Made by a program: the position numbers and the translations under genes. A DNA stretch of 64,000 nucleotides from Hyphomicrobiales bacterium (GTDB taxonomy: Bacteria > Pseudomonadota > Alphaproteobacteria > Rhizobiales > Xanthobacteraceae), in NCBI GenBank assembly GCA_017305665.1, contig JAFKKH010000025.1, positions 147,324 to 211,323 on the forward strand, in the 5' to 3' direction. Shown here in pieces: positions 26,682-35,946 of the stretch. Below the pieces are notes generated by a model, which saw only the letters and a program-made list of their open reading frames with translations, was not told where the DNA came from and did not search any database. Position 1 is the stretch's first letter. Every line of letters starts with the position of its first letter.

Positions 26682-27023
26682 TCAAAGCCACCACTCGCCG
26701 ACCAGCATAACGATCTCGCCGCAGATCACCCCTATCAAGATCGACTTCCGGCTGGCAACAAACGCCACGAATCCAGCCGCCACCGCACCGTAACGCAAAG
26801 CGCCCGGCACCGCCGCCAGCGCGCCGGGCGGAAAGACGAGAATCTGCGCAATCACCCCAGCAAGAATCGCGGTCGCAACCGCCCTCACCCAGACGAGCAA
26901 CTCCGATCCCTCGTCGATGCCGCCGCTGAACCACAGCCCGAGCATCCGCCAGATTTCGTTCGGCAGAAACCCCGCGAGCACGAGCAGCAGCAGGGCATGC
27001 CAGTCACCGATGAAATCGCTCAC
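26682..27023 (-). CDS. azlD: AzlD-family branched-chain amino acid exporter subunit
   Basis: 113 residues with four hydrophobic spans; LLLLVLAGFLPNEIWRMLGLWFS and LLVWVRAVATAILAGVIAQILVFPPGALA match AzlD. The GTG at 27023 forms a 4-base overlap with azlC, so it is preferred to the ATG at 27041. AzlC and AzlD together form an exporter of branched-chain amino acids. Confidence 0.88.
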   Translation of the reverse strand: MSDFIGDWHALLLLVLAGFLPNEIWRMLGLWFSGGIDEGSELLVWVRAVATAILAGVIAQILVFPPGALAAVPGALRYGAVAAGFVAFVASRKSILIGVICGEIVMLVGEWWL

Positions 27024-27760
27024 GCGGTGCGCCTCCGCCACCAGTGGACGCCGAAGGCGATCGTTCCGGCCGACAGGCCACTGATCAGGATATCGACGCC
27101 GGTATGCAGCATGGCGACCGGCGGATAGAGCGCGAGACCAAGCACAAGCGCCAGCACGTCAACCAGATGCTTCGCATTGCGCGCTGTCGAAAGCAGGAAT
27201 GCCAATGGCGTCAGCAGCAGGATCGCGGCCGCGAGCGCCGGCGGCAGGTTGGCCGCCAGCGTGTATCCGACAGTCGTTGCCGTCAGGCACACCAGCACGA
27301 GACCACAGCCGAGACCGGTGGTGAAGACCACGCGCCGCTCGCGCGGGACCATCGGCAGCAGGCGATAGCACTCGACCCACAGGGTGACCGCGATGAAGTG
27401 AGCAGGAAGGATCAGGTGGCGGCGCTTGATGGTCGGCGTTCGCAGCAGCGGCAGGACCGATACCACCATGGGAAACAACCGGATCGCGCTGACGGTGACC
27501 GCGATCGCGGCCTGCACCGCCGTTGCGCCCGAGCCAAGCATGGAAATCAGAATGATCTGCGCGGGACCGGCCCAGACCAGTGCGGTACTTGTCAGAACCC
27601 AGCCGAGGCTGAAACGGGAATCATGCGCCAGCGCGCCGATCCCGAGATAGGTCGCGAACAGGACCAGCGCCAGCACCGTGGAGCCAACCGAGCGCATCCC
27701 CCACGCGAAGGCACGCGGATGGCTCTGCCACTTTGGGGAGTCAAGCGCGGGAAACAACAT
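27020..27760 (-). CDS. azlC: AzlC-family branched-chain amino acid exporter subunit
   Basis: 246 residues from ATG 27760. FAWGMRSVGSTVLALVLFATYLGIGALAHD, VLTSTALVWAGPAQIILISMLGSG and AVTVSAIRLFPMVVSVLPLLR are AzlC features, with several membrane spans. A longer start at 27805 would add 15 residues without clear homology. Coupled to azlD by a GTGA overlap. No Lrp-type regulator is adjacent. Confidence 0.9.
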   Translation of the reverse strand: MLFPALDSPKWQSHPRAFAWGMRSVGSTVLALVLFATYLGIGALAHDSRFSLGWVLTSTALVWAGPAQIILISMLGSGATAVQAAIAVTVSAIRLFPMVVSVLPLLRTPTIKRRHLILPAHFIAVTLWVECYRLLPMVPRERRVVFTTGLGCGLVLVCLTATTVGYTLAANLPPALAAAILLLTPLAFLLSTARNAKHLVDVLALVLGLALYPPVAMLHTGVDILISGLSAGTIAFGVHWWRRRTA

Positions 27761-27886
27761 GATATCCGCTGCAATGGGCTGATGGATTGTGCGGAAAAGC
27801 CGCATTTGGACGCGCGGTCATATCATTGTCAGTAATATTGGCGACCAGCAAATCGGGACGGCAGACATGCAACGGCGCGCCGCAAG

Positions 27887-28843
27887 TCATTTGTCTTGAG
27901 CTGCACGAGAATTCGTGGAGCGATTCCGCAGCACCAGACACGCCCCGCCCGCGCGGCGGATACGGTTGCAGAGGTCATCGGCCGCCGCTCGCGTCTCCGC
28001 CCCGATCCGCACCTGATAGAATGTCCGCGTGCCGCGACTGCGCCAGATCGAGCCCAGCAAGCTCGGATCGTGTTCGCCGATCACCGCGCTCAGCCGCTTC
28101 ATGGCACGCGCATAAGCTGCGAGTGCGCGGTTGCGATTGAAACCCGCCGCGAGTTGCACGCCCCATGGTCGGTCGGCGCCAAGCTTCACACGCTGCTCCA
28201 GTTCGCTGACGAACGGATTCGGCGCGCGCTTCAACAGCGCCATCAGTTCGCGACAACTCGATGCCGGCGCATGCGCGATCGGCTTGCCGTTCCTGCCGGC
28301 GGCAGCCCAGTCGTCGATCGACGTCCCCGTGATCGCGAGAACATAGTCACGCGTTTCCGCCGGCATCGATCCCTTTTTATCGAGCCAATCCTGCACCCGG
28401 CGCGGGCCTGCATTATAGGCGGCCGCCGCCAATCCGAGATTGCCGAACTGCTCACGCAGCTCGCTCAGGAACTCGGCCGACTTCGGTAATGCCTGAACCG
28501 GATCGAACGGATCGAGCAGCCGCCGCTCATCCGCCGTTCCCGGCATGAACTGCGCAATGCCCTGCGCCCGCTGGCCGTTGCGCGTCAACGGACCGACCGC
28601 ATCGGACTGAAACCGGCTCTCCTGCCAGATCACACGCGCGAAAAATTCCAGCGGGAGGTTCTCTGCCTTCGCTGCGGATTCGACCATCAGGCAGATCGCC
28701 TCGCGCGTATCTTGACGCATCGGTTCGGCGGGCACCGCCTCAGCCGTCGTTTCCGCCCCGACCTGTGCGACGCCCGAGCTGGGCACAAACACCGGCATCA
28801 AGACCAACGCACACCGCGCGACAACAATCAGGCGTGATGTCAT
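27887..28843 (-). CDS. lytic transglycosylase (SLT domain)
   Basis: 318 residues. A signal peptide ends near PSSGVAQ. The SLT catalytic domain has the Glu in ARVIWQESRFQSDAVGPLTRNGQRAQGIAQFMPGTA and then LAAAAYNAGPRRVQDWL, as in MltC/Slt70-type enzymes that cleave peptidoglycan to 1,6-anhydromuropeptides. The last 50 residues (TFYQVRIGAETRAAADDLCNRIRRAGGACLVLRN) resemble a SPOR domain, which would localise it to denuded glycan at division sites. Periplasmic. Confidence 0.9.
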   Translation of the reverse strand: MTSRLIVVARCALVLMPVFVPSSGVAQVGAETTAEAVPAEPMRQDTREAICLMVESAAKAENLPLEFFARVIWQESRFQSDAVGPLTRNGQRAQGIAQFMPGTADERRLLDPFDPVQALPKSAEFLSELREQFGNLGLAAAAYNAGPRRVQDWLDKKGSMPAETRDYVLAITGTSIDDWAAAGRNGKPIAHAPASSCRELMALLKRAPNPFVSELEQRVKLGADRPWGVQLAAGFNRNRALAAYARAMKRLSAVIGEHDPSLLGSIWRSRGTRTFYQVRIGAETRAAADDLCNRIRRAGGACLVLRNRSTNSRAAQDK

Positions 28844-28929
28844 ATCAGTTGTCCGCGGGCGGCGCTTGACAGGTGGAACCGATCATCTAGCTATCAAGGA
28901 ATGATGGCGCACATATGGGAGCGTGACCC

Positions 28930-29865
28930 ATGACCGCACCGGCCGACGACCACCTCGGTTTCGCATCGGACGATGATGCACCGATCCCCTATATGGCGCG
29001 TACGCGCGAATACTATCTGGCGATCGGCTACGACACACCGTACCGCTGGGCGCATTATACCAGTGCGCCATTCCAGCCTCTGAAGAAGCCGCTGGCGCAA
29101 TCCCGCGTCGCCATCATTACAACGGCGGCGCCCTTCGATCCGGCCAAGGGCGATCAAGGCCCCGGCGCGAAATACAATGGCGGGGCAAAATTCTATCAGG
29201 TCTATGACGGCGACACGTCGAAGACCCACGACCTCCGCATCTCCCATATCGCCTACGATCGCGTGCACACCACCGCTGAAGACAGCGGCACCTGGTTTCC
29301 GCTGCCGCAATTGAACCGCCTTGCTGCGGCCAAGCGCATTGGCGAAGTGGCACCGCGCTTCTTCGGCGCGCCGACCAACCGCAGCCAGCGCGTCACCCTC
29401 GAGACCGACGCGCCCGAGGTCCTGGCACGCTGCCGCGCCGACAACGTCGATGCCGCCGTGCTGGTGCCGAACTGCCCGGTCTGCCATCAGACGGTCAGCC
29501 TCGTTGCGCGGCATCTGGAAGCCAACGGCATTTCGACGGTCGTGATGGGATGCGCGAAAGACATCGTCGAGCACGCGGCCGTGCCGCGCTTCCTGTTCAG
29601 CGATTTTCCACTGGGCAACTCGGCCGGCAAGCCGCACGACGCAGAGTCCCAGACCTTCACGCTGGAGCTCGCACTAAAGGTGCTGGAGTCCGCGCCCGGC
29701 CCGCAGACCACCGTGCAATCGCCGCTGCGCTGGAGCACGGACGCTTCCTGGAAACGCGACTACAACAACGTCGCCCAGATGGCCCCGGAGGAGCTTGCAC
29801 GCCGACGCCGCGAGTTCGACGCCCAGAAGGCGATTGCGCGCGGACTTCGCGACAGCGCAGCCTGA
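28930..29865 (+). CDS. GrdB/PrdB-like reductase homologue with CxxC instead of selenocysteine
   Basis: 311 residues, no signal peptide. AIITTAAPFDPAKGDQGPG and LRISHIAYDR, then VDAAVLVPNCPVCHQTVS and TVVMGCAKDIVEH, resemble the selenoprotein B family of glycine, sarcosine, betaine and D-proline reductases (PF07355). Clostridial members carry selenocysteine in the redox motif; here CPVC occupies a comparable place and there is no in-frame TGA. The partners of those complexes are not in the window, so an amino-acid reductase role in this probably aerobic host is doubtful. Family call from memory of motifs, moderate. Confidence 0.6.
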   Translation: MTAPADDHLGFASDDDAPIPYMARTREYYLAIGYDTPYRWAHYTSAPFQPLKKPLAQSRVAIITTAAPFDPAKGDQGPGAKYNGGAKFYQVYDGDTSKTHDLRISHIAYDRVHTTAEDSGTWFPLPQLNRLAAAKRIGEVAPRFFGAPTNRSQRVTLETDAPEVLARCRADNVDAAVLVPNCPVCHQTVSLVARHLEANGISTVVMGCAKDIVEHAAVPRFLFSDFPLGNSAGKPHDAESQTFTLELALKVLESAPGPQTTVQSPLRWSTDASWKRDYNNVAQMAPEELARRRREFDAQKAIARGLRDSAA

Positions 29866-30006
29866 ACGGCGGCCAACGGGTAATCGGAGGAAATCACGCA
29901 TCCTCCGGAAGGGACCAATTTACGTTAACTTCGCTTAGCACCCACGGCCATCTTCCATCCCTGGGGAACCCCGATACAGTCCGCCCCTCAACACGGGGCA
30001 TGGACC

Positions 30007-30363
30007 ATGATCGAACGCCGCGAGCACGCGCGCGACAAGGTGATTTACGGAGGCCTTGCCAGTCTGGACGACGGCAAGACCACGAAGGACTGCGTGGTCC
30101 GCAATCTCTCCGCGCGCGGCGCCCAGATCGAATTCGACAAGGCCAGGCTCTCGCCGGGCGAAAGGATGGCGCTGACCGTTGCCCGCAAGGGCCGCTCGTT
30201 TCTCGCCCGGATCGTCTGGTGGCGGGACAATCTGGTCGGAATCGCCTTCAACGATGAAACTATCGTTCGCGCTCCGGCATCCGACCTCGAGGAGCGGCTG
30301 CGCATCAGCGAAAAGAAGAAGCGACAGCTCCAGCGGCGGATCAACGAGCTTCTCGGCAACTGA
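30007..30363 (+). CDS. PilZ domain protein
   Basis: 118 residues. The c-di-GMP-binding pattern is present: ERREHARDK at the start (RxxxR region) and VRNLSARGAQIEF (D/NxSxxG type). The PilZ barrel ends about residue 85 and is followed by a charged, probably coiled-coil tail (LEERLRISEKKKRQLQRRINELL). It may connect with the c-di-GMP made by PleD, though not specifically. A clear terminator follows. Confidence 0.9.
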   Translation: MIERREHARDKVIYGGLASLDDGKTTKDCVVRNLSARGAQIEFDKARLSPGERMALTVARKGRSFLARIVWWRDNLVGIAFNDETIVRAPASDLEERLRISEKKKRQLQRRINELLGN

Positions 30364-30387
30364 CCCGATTTAAACAGACCAAACAAA

Positions 30388-30420
30388 AACGGCCGGAATC
30401 AAATTCCGGCCGTTTGATTT
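30388..30420. terminator. bidirectional terminator between PilZ gene and clpA
   Basis: AACGGCCGGAAT-CAA-ATTCCGGCCGTT is a perfect 12-base stem; TTTGATTTG follows on plus and a GTTTTTGTTTGG run on minus. Both converging genes end here. Confidence 0.92.
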
Positions 30421-30431
30421 GATCGCGCCGC

Positions 30432-32846
30432 TCAGACCTTGACGAGTGGTCCCTTCGAGGCGGGCCCCTTTGGACCACCGCCTGGCTTCGGCGGTTTGCG
30501 CGGCGAGGTCCGTTTCCGAGTCCCCGGCAGCTTCTCTGGCTTGGGCGTGACCGGCCCCTCCAGGAACTCGAAGCCGATCTTTTCGAGATCGACGCCTGCG
30601 ACCCCCTCGTCCTTCACCAGAACGACGCGGACATGGCCGCCGCTCTTGAGCTTGCCGAACAGCACCTCGTCCGCCAGCGGCTTCTTGATGTGCTCCTGGA
30701 TGATCCGTGCCATCGGCCGCGCACCCATCTGCTCGTCGTAGCCATGCTGGACCAGCCAGGCCTTGGCGGGCTCGGACAGTTCGATGGTCACGTCGCGGTC
30801 GGCCAGTTGCGCCTCGAGCTGAAGCACGAACTTCTCGACCACGCGCCCGATCACATCGCTGTTCAGGTGCGCGAACGAGACGATGGCATCGAGCCGGTTG
30901 CGGAATTCGGGCGCGAACTGGCGATTGATCGCCTCGTGATCGTCCCCTTCCCGCTTGCTGCGCGTGAAGCCGAACGCCTGACGCGCCAAATCCGCTGCGC
31001 CTGCGTTGGTGGTCATGATCAGGATCACGTTGCGGAAGTTGACCTGCTTGCCGTTGTGATCGGTGAGCCGGCCATGATCCATGATCTGCAACAACACGTT
31101 GTAGAGATCGGGATGCGCCTTCTCGATTTCGTCGAGCAGCACCACGCAATGCGGATGCTGATCGACGCCGTCGGTCAGGAGACCGCCTTGATCGAAGCCG
31201 ACATAACCGGGAGGCGCGCCGATCAGCCGCGACACCGTATGCCGCTCCATGTATTCGGACATATCGAAGCGCAGCAGCTCGACGCCGAGCGACGCCGCGA
31301 GCTGCTTCGCCACCTCGGTCTTGCCGACGCCGGTCGGCCCTGAGAACAGGTACGAGCCGATCGGCTTCTCCGGCTCGCGCAGGCCGGCACGAGCCAGCTT
31401 GATCGACGCCGTCAGGGCCTCGATCGCACGATCCTGTCCAAACACGACGCGCTTCAATGTCTGCTCGAGATGCTTCAGCACCTCGGCATCATCCTTCGAG
31501 ACGCTCTTTGGCGGTATCCGCGCCATCGTCGCGATCGTGGTCTCGATTTCCTTGATGCCGATGGTCTTCTTGCGCTTGTTCTCGGCAACCAGCATCTGCG
31601 CTGCGCCGGACTCGTCGATCACATCGATCGCCTTGTCAGGCAGTTTGCGGTCATGGATGTAGCGCGACGAGAGCTGAACCGCCGCCTCGATGGCGTCGTT
31701 GGTATATTTCAGCTTGTGATAATCCTCGAAGTACGGCTTGAGGCCCTTGAGGATCGCGATGGCGTCATCGACAGTCGGCTCGTTGACGTCGATCTTCTGG
31801 AAGCGCCGCACCAGCGCGCGGTCCTTCTCGAAATGCTGCCGGTACTCCTTGTAGGTGGTCGAGCCCATGCAGCGGATCGTGCCCGACGCGAGCGCAGGCT
31901 TCAGCAGGTTGGACGCATCCATCGCGCCACCGGAGGTCGCACCGGCGCCGATCACCGTATGGATTTCGTCGATGAACAGGATTGCGCTCGGATGCGCTTC
32001 GAGCTCCTTGAGCACCTGCTTCAGCCGCTCCTCGAAGTCGCCGCGATAGCGCGTGCCCGCCAGCAGCGTACCCATGTCGAGCGAGAACACGGTGGCCGCG
32101 CTCAGCACTTCCGGCACTTCGCTGTCGACGATGCGCTTCGCCAGCCCTTCCGCGATCGCGGTCTTGCCGACACCGGCCTCACCGACGAACAACGGATTGT
32201 TCTTCTGGCGGCGGCACAGCACCTGGATCGCCCTGCTGATCTCGGCATTGCGCCCGATCACCGGATCGATCTTCCCGTCGCGCGCCTTCTTGTTCAGGTT
32301 GACGCAGTACGTCTCCAGCGCGTCGCCCTTCTTCTTGGCGTCGTCGCCGTTCTTCGATTCCGTTTCTTCGTCCACGCCGCGCACCGGCCGCGCTTCCGAA
32401 ACGCCGGGGCGCTTGGCGATGCCGTGGCTGATGTAGTTCACCGCGTCATAGCGGGTCATGTCCTGCTCCTGCAGGAAGTACGCCGCGTGGCTTTCGCGCT
32501 CAGCGAAGATCGCGATCAGCACATTGGCGCCCGTCACCTCCTCGCGGCCGGACGATTGCACGTGAATCACCGCGCGCTGGATCACGCGCTGGAATCCGGC
32601 GGTCGGCTTGGCGTCATCTGCGCCATCCGTCACCAGATTTTCGAATTCGGTTTCGAGATAGTTGACCAGACTGCCACGCAGCTTGTCGAGATCGACACTG
32701 CAAGCCCGCATCACCGCGGCCGCGTCGGAATCGTCGATCAACGACAGCAACAGATGCTCGAGCGTGGCGTATTGATGATGCCGCTCATTCGCGATCGCGA
32801 GCGCTCGGTGCAGAGATTGTTCCAGGCTTTGAGAAAAAGTTGGCAT
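30432..32846 (-). CDS. clpA: ATP-dependent Clp protease ATP-binding subunit ClpA
   Basis: AAA+ unfoldase that feeds substrates, including N-end-rule proteins delivered by ClpS, to ClpP. 804 residues: N-domain ([26 protein letters not shown]), first AAA+ module with Walker [10 protein letters not shown] and [13 protein letters not shown], second with [22 protein letters not shown] and [16 protein letters not shown], then a Pro/Lys-rich tail. No HSP100 coiled-coil middle domain, which separates it from ClpB. clpS lies upstream in the same direction, 393 bases away across two palindromic elements, wider than usual. Confidence 0.96.
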   Translation of the reverse strand: MPTFSQSLEQSLHRALAIANERHHQYATLEHLLLSLIDDSDAAAVMRACSVDLDKLRGSLVNYLETEFENLVTDGADDAKPTAGFQRVIQRAVIHVQSSGREEVTGANVLIAIFAERESHAAYFLQEQDMTRYDAVNYISHGIAKRPGVSEARPVRGVDEETESKNGDDAKKKGDALETYCVNLNKKARDGKIDPVIGRNAEISRAIQVLCRRQKNNPLFVGEAGVGKTAIAEGLAKRIVDSEVPEVLSAATVFSLDMGTLLAGTRYRGDFEERLKQVLKELEAHPSAILFIDEIHTVIGAGATSGGAMDASNLLKPALASGTIRCMGSTTYKEYRQHFEKDRALVRRFQKIDVNEPTVDDAIAILKGLKPYFEDYHKLKYTNDAIEAAVQLSSRYIHDRKLPDKAIDVIDESGAAQMLVAENKRKKTIGIKEIETTIATMARIPPKSVSKDDAEVLKHLEQTLKRVVFGQDRAIEALTASIKLARAGLREPEKPIGSYLFSGPTGVGKTEVAKQLAASLGVELLRFDMSEYMERHTVSRLIGAPPGYVGFDQGGLLTDGVDQHPHCVVLLDEIEKAHPDLYNVLLQIMDHGRLTDHNGKQVNFRNVILIMTTNAGAADLARQAFGFTRSKREGDDHEAINRQFAPEFRNRLDAIVSFAHLNSDVIGRVVEKFVLQLEAQLADRDVTIELSEPAKAWLVQHGYDEQMGARPMARIIQEHIKKPLADEVLFGKLKSGGHVRVVLVKDEGVAGVDLEKIGFEFLEGPVTPKPEKLPGTRKRTSPRKPPKPGGGPKGPASKGPLVKV

Positions 32847-32856
32847 TCCGCGTCCT

Positions 32857-32931
32857 CTAGTGTCCCGAACTCGAAGTTCGCCTTTTTCGCAGCGCCTTCC
32901 GTAGCGAACTTCGGGTTCGAAAGGACACTAG
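32857..32931. repeat. palindromic repeat element 1 (clpS-clpA gap)
   Basis: A 75-base element with CTAGTGTC and GACACTAG ends. Left arm 32857-32881 runs to GAAGTTCGC; right arm 32904-32931 begins GCGAACTTC. Arms pair with a few mismatches and enclose about 22 bases. It shares ends and the GAAGTTCGC core with element 2. It begins 10 bases upstream of the clpA start. Confidence 0.85.
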
Positions 32932-32944
32932 CAAACTTACGATT

Positions 32945-33021
32945 CTAGTGTGGTTTGGTTCGGAAGTTCGCTTGAAGGATCCGCTGAGAAAACGAAGCGA
33001 ACTTCCGAACCACCACACTAG
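32945..33021. repeat. palindromic repeat element 2 (clpS-clpA gap)
   Basis: A 77-base element with CTAGTGTGG and CCACACTAG ends. Left arm 32945-32971, right arm 32997-33021, nearly perfect apart from a 2-base insertion in the left arm. It is 13 bases from element 1 and related to it. Such hairpins could be transcribed between clpS and clpA and affect mRNA processing. The rest of the gap (33022-33239) shows no convincing gene. Confidence 0.88.
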
Positions 33022-33239
33022 GGCCCCATGGCCATCATGATCGCCGTCGCCGCGTCAGGCAACAACAACCTTTGTCATATAGTTACGTAGAATTGCGCCG
33101 GAAGACCGGTTCCTGTGCAGAATCGCGTCGCGCTGTCGGCGAACACGATCTGGAATCGTTCTGAGGACAACGAGAGCCGCAGTTTGCCCGGAAGCAACTC
33201 GTTGACGCAAAGTCCGTTCGAAATCAGCCAAAACCGGCG

Positions 33240-33656
33240 CTATTGCTTTTCCATCACACACTGCAACGGATGCTGGTGCTTGCGCGCAAAATCCATCACC
33301 TGCGTCACCTTGGTCTCGGCGATCTCGTAGGTGAACACACCGCATTCGCCGATACCGTGATGGTGAACATGAAGCATGATCTTGGTCGCGGCCTCGACAT
33401 CCTTCTGGAAGAACTTTTCGAGGACGTGAACCACGAACTCCATCGGCGTGTAGTCGTCGTTCAGAATGAGAACGCGATAGAGGTTCGGACGCTTCGCCTT
33501 CGGCTTGACCTTGGTGATGACCGAAGCCGCCGGACCGCCCGGCGTACCGGAGCGCCCTTCGTCGTTACCGGCCATTTCTGTTGCGGGAGCAAGACGGGAA
33601 TCCGCCGCGGCGGTAATGCAAGTTCCGGATGGCTGAATGGCAGGCAACTTTGACAT
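33240..33656 (-). CDS. clpS: ATP-dependent Clp protease adaptor ClpS
   Basis: Recognises N-degron residues and hands substrates to ClpA. 138 residues from ATG 33656; the core [55 protein letters not shown] and [14 protein letters not shown] is typical. The N-terminal 55 residues are disordered and variable; the true start might be the ATG at 33575 ([10 protein letters not shown]), and neither has a strong ribosome site. Confidence 0.93.
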   Translation of the reverse strand: MSKLPAIQPSGTCITAAADSRLAPATEMAGNDEGRSGTPGGPAASVITKVKPKAKRPNLYRVLILNDDYTPMEFVVHVLEKFFQKDVEAATKIMLHVHHHGIGECGVFTYEIAETKVTQVMDFARKHQHPLQCVMEKQ

Positions 33657-34030
33657 GGCTCAGGCGTTCGAAATCCCCTGCACACGCAGGACGTCATCTC
33701 CGGCAAGTTGTTGGGGGCGATGGTTCCGGGTCGGCCATGCCCCAAACTGACTGGTCCGGATGCCACAGAATATGGGTCGGTATTTGACCGGCCGCAAGAT
33801 CGTAAATTTTTTCCGAATCAGCGGCTGGCGATCAGGCCTGGTTAACCGCGCCTTCCCCGGCCGGACGAATCCCCGAGATCCGAATTTAGACGTCGTTGAC
33901 TCCGGTGGCAGCCTTTTGGCACGTCCCCTCAATTTGTGCGGCTATTTACCTGCTTTCTCAGGACAGCTTTACCACCTGTTTAGCGCTGCGGCTCGAAATG
34001 CCGGCCGAAACCAACTGATTGGTGACAGCC
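33657..34030. other. intergenic region between clpS and tadG-like gene
   Basis: 374 bases holding the divergent promoters. I see no RNA gene, no credible ORF and no strong inverted repeat. It is less GC-rich around 33780-33830 and 33950-34020, where promoters would be expected. Confidence 0.5.
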
Positions 34031-35479
34031 ATGTCTGGTACCTCAACGTCCGGCACGTCAATTCGCGAACAGGTTAGCAATTCGGTTGCCCGCTTCGGCC
34101 GGGACCGTGGAGGAAGCATCGCCCCGATTTTCGCGATCGCGCTCCTGCCCATGCTCGGCTTCGTTGGTGCAGCGGTCGATTACACGCGGGCGAATGCCGC
34201 GCGCTCATCCATGCAGGCCGCGATGGATTCGGCCGCGCTGATGGTGTCCAAGGATGCCAACGCCGCGAACCCGCCGATGACGGCGAGCGAGATCACCGCG
34301 GCAGCTCAGAAATACTTCAATGCACTGTACCACAACACAGATGCCCAGAACGTTGAGATCGGCGCGGTTTACACCCCCTACAGCAATGGCGTGCCGGCGA
34401 CCGTCCATCTGACGGGATCTGGCGCCGTGAAGACCGACTTCATGAGGGTCGCAGGCTTTCCCGAACTCGACTTCAAGACAGCGTCCACGGCAACCTGGGG
34501 CAACACCAAGCTCCGCGTGGCGATGGCGCTGGACGTCACGGGGTCGATGAGCAGTGCCGGCAAGCTCGACGCCATGAAGAAGGCCGCCAAGGGCCTGATC
34601 GACACGCTCAAGGCTTCGGCCAATGCCACCGGCGATGTCTATATCTCGATCGTCCCGTTCAACACGATGGTCAATGTCGGCAATAGCAACAGCACCGCAG
34701 CCTGGCTGGACTGGGAGAATGGTAGCGCTGGCACCAACTTTAGCAGGTACAGCAATTTCGGTAGTTGCAGTAAATCATCGCTCTCTACAAAAAGCGCCTG
34801 CACGGCCGCCGGCAAGAAATGGACGGCCAGCAACGTCAGCAAATGGAGTGGCTGTGTGACTGACCGCACGCAGTCCTATGACACGACCAAGGATGCGCCG
34901 GATTCCGGTACGCCGGGCACGCTTTATCTCGCGCAGAACTATACGCAAAGTGTGTCTTCCGGAATGTGTCCATCGTCTCTTCTTCCGATGACCTCAGCTT
35001 TTGATTCCAAGGAATCTGACTCTTCGACGGACGATACGACGCTGAAGGGCAAGATCAACAATCTCACCGCCACTGGCGCCACCAATCAGGCTATCGCCAT
35101 GCAAATGGCGTGGATGATGCTCCAGCCAACGGCGCCGTTCATCACGCCTGCCAAGGATTCGAAATACAAGTACACCGACGCCATCATCCTGCTGTCGGAC
35201 GGTTTGAACACTCAGGATCGGTGGTACGGCAACGGCTCCGACTGGTCGTCACAGGTCGACACGCGACAGGCTCAACTCTGCAATAACATCAAGGACCCCA
35301 CCAACGGCACGACCCAGATCTACACCATTCAGGTCAACACCGATGGCGACCCCATCTCGACAGTCCTGAAGAACTGCGCAACGGACGGCAACTTCTTCCC
35401 GACGTCGTCGGCAAGCGGCATCGCCAGCGCATTCGGTCAGATCGGAGCGTCTCTCGCCAAGCTGCGTATCGCGCAGTAG
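34031..35479 (+). CDS. TadG-like pilus assembly protein with vWA domain
   Basis: 482 residues. The TadE/G N-terminus is seen as RDRGGSIAPIFAIALLPMLGFVGAAVDYTRANAARSSMQAAMDSAAL: a prepilin-like membrane anchor followed by a helical segment. A von Willebrand A domain follows, with the MIDAS motif DVTGSMSSAGKLDAMK and ILLSDGLNTQDRWY. The middle part is rich in Ser, Thr and Asn and holds several cysteines. No other tad/cpa genes are near, so it is a dispersed member. ATG 34031 is chosen over GTG 34019. A terminator follows. Confidence 0.9.
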   Translation: MSGTSTSGTSIREQVSNSVARFGRDRGGSIAPIFAIALLPMLGFVGAAVDYTRANAARSSMQAAMDSAALMVSKDANAANPPMTASEITAAAQKYFNALYHNTDAQNVEIGAVYTPYSNGVPATVHLTGSGAVKTDFMRVAGFPELDFKTASTATWGNTKLRVAMALDVTGSMSSAGKLDAMKKAAKGLIDTLKASANATGDVYISIVPFNTMVNVGNSNSTAAWLDWENGSAGTNFSRYSNFGSCSKSSLSTKSACTAAGKKWTASNVSKWSGCVTDRTQSYDTTKDAPDSGTPGTLYLAQNYTQSVSSGMCPSSLLPMTSAFDSKESDSSTDDTTLKGKINNLTATGATNQAIAMQMAWMMLQPTAPFITPAKDSKYKYTDAIILLSDGLNTQDRWYGNGSDWSSQVDTRQAQLCNNIKDPTNGTTQIYTIQVNTDGDPISTVLKNCATDGNFFPTSSASGIASAFGQIGASLAKLRIAQ

Positions 35480-35498
35480 CGCTCGACACCTCGACAAA

Positions 35499-35524
35499 AG
35501 CCCGGCCCGCAGGCCGGGCTTTTT
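35499..35524 (+). terminator. intrinsic terminator of the TadG-like gene
   Basis: AGCCCGGCC-CGCA-GGCCGGGCT, a perfect 9-base stem, followed by TTTTC, 19 bases after the stop codon. Confidence 0.92.
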
Positions 35525-35946
35525 CATGTGTGAGGTCGGCTGATCCGGGCAAGCGTCCGACGGGGCTCGCGAACGGCGCTCAACCCACGCGGCAAGATTG
35601 GCCAGGAGCCCGACCAACAAGTCCACTTCGCTGCACCGCAAAAGACCTAGCGCCTTTGAGGTGCAAAAAATCCGCGATTCGACGCGAATCTGTCAGGTTC
35701 CATCAACAGTTGCTTAACCTTTTGGAAACTCCGGCCACATACCCTGATTTCTCGCATCGCAAGCGTTCCGGTGGAAATCCTAAAAACACCGTGGGACCAG
35801 TCTCTTAGCCAGAATGGCAACCTGACCTGCCACCTCGTTGAGAGCCCGGCCCGTGCTGAATGCGCGAATCGGAAAACTTCAGCGGCCGCGGGCACAATTT
35901 TGCCTCACGGACCGGTGACTAAAGTGGGAATGGGACGGGGAAGTTC
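35525..35946. other. intergenic region before the D,D-carboxypeptidase gene
   Basis: About 420 bases. Short open frames exist on both strands but none has coding character or a ribosome site. A promoter for the following gene is expected between 35700 and 35930. No repeat seen. Confidence 0.5.

Noticed and set aside
28930-29865. Selenocysteine insertion in the GrdB-like gene
   Set aside because: The reading frame has no internal TGA; the redox position is encoded as Cys.
29895-29940. TTAA-N6-TTAG near 29920, resembling a CtrA box before the PilZ gene
   Set aside because: The CtrA motif needs a 7-base spacer and TTAA in the second half; this is off in both.
31470-32948. 492-codon plus-strand open frame opposite clpA
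   Set aside because: Shadow of the clpA reading frame; no motifs and no ribosome site.
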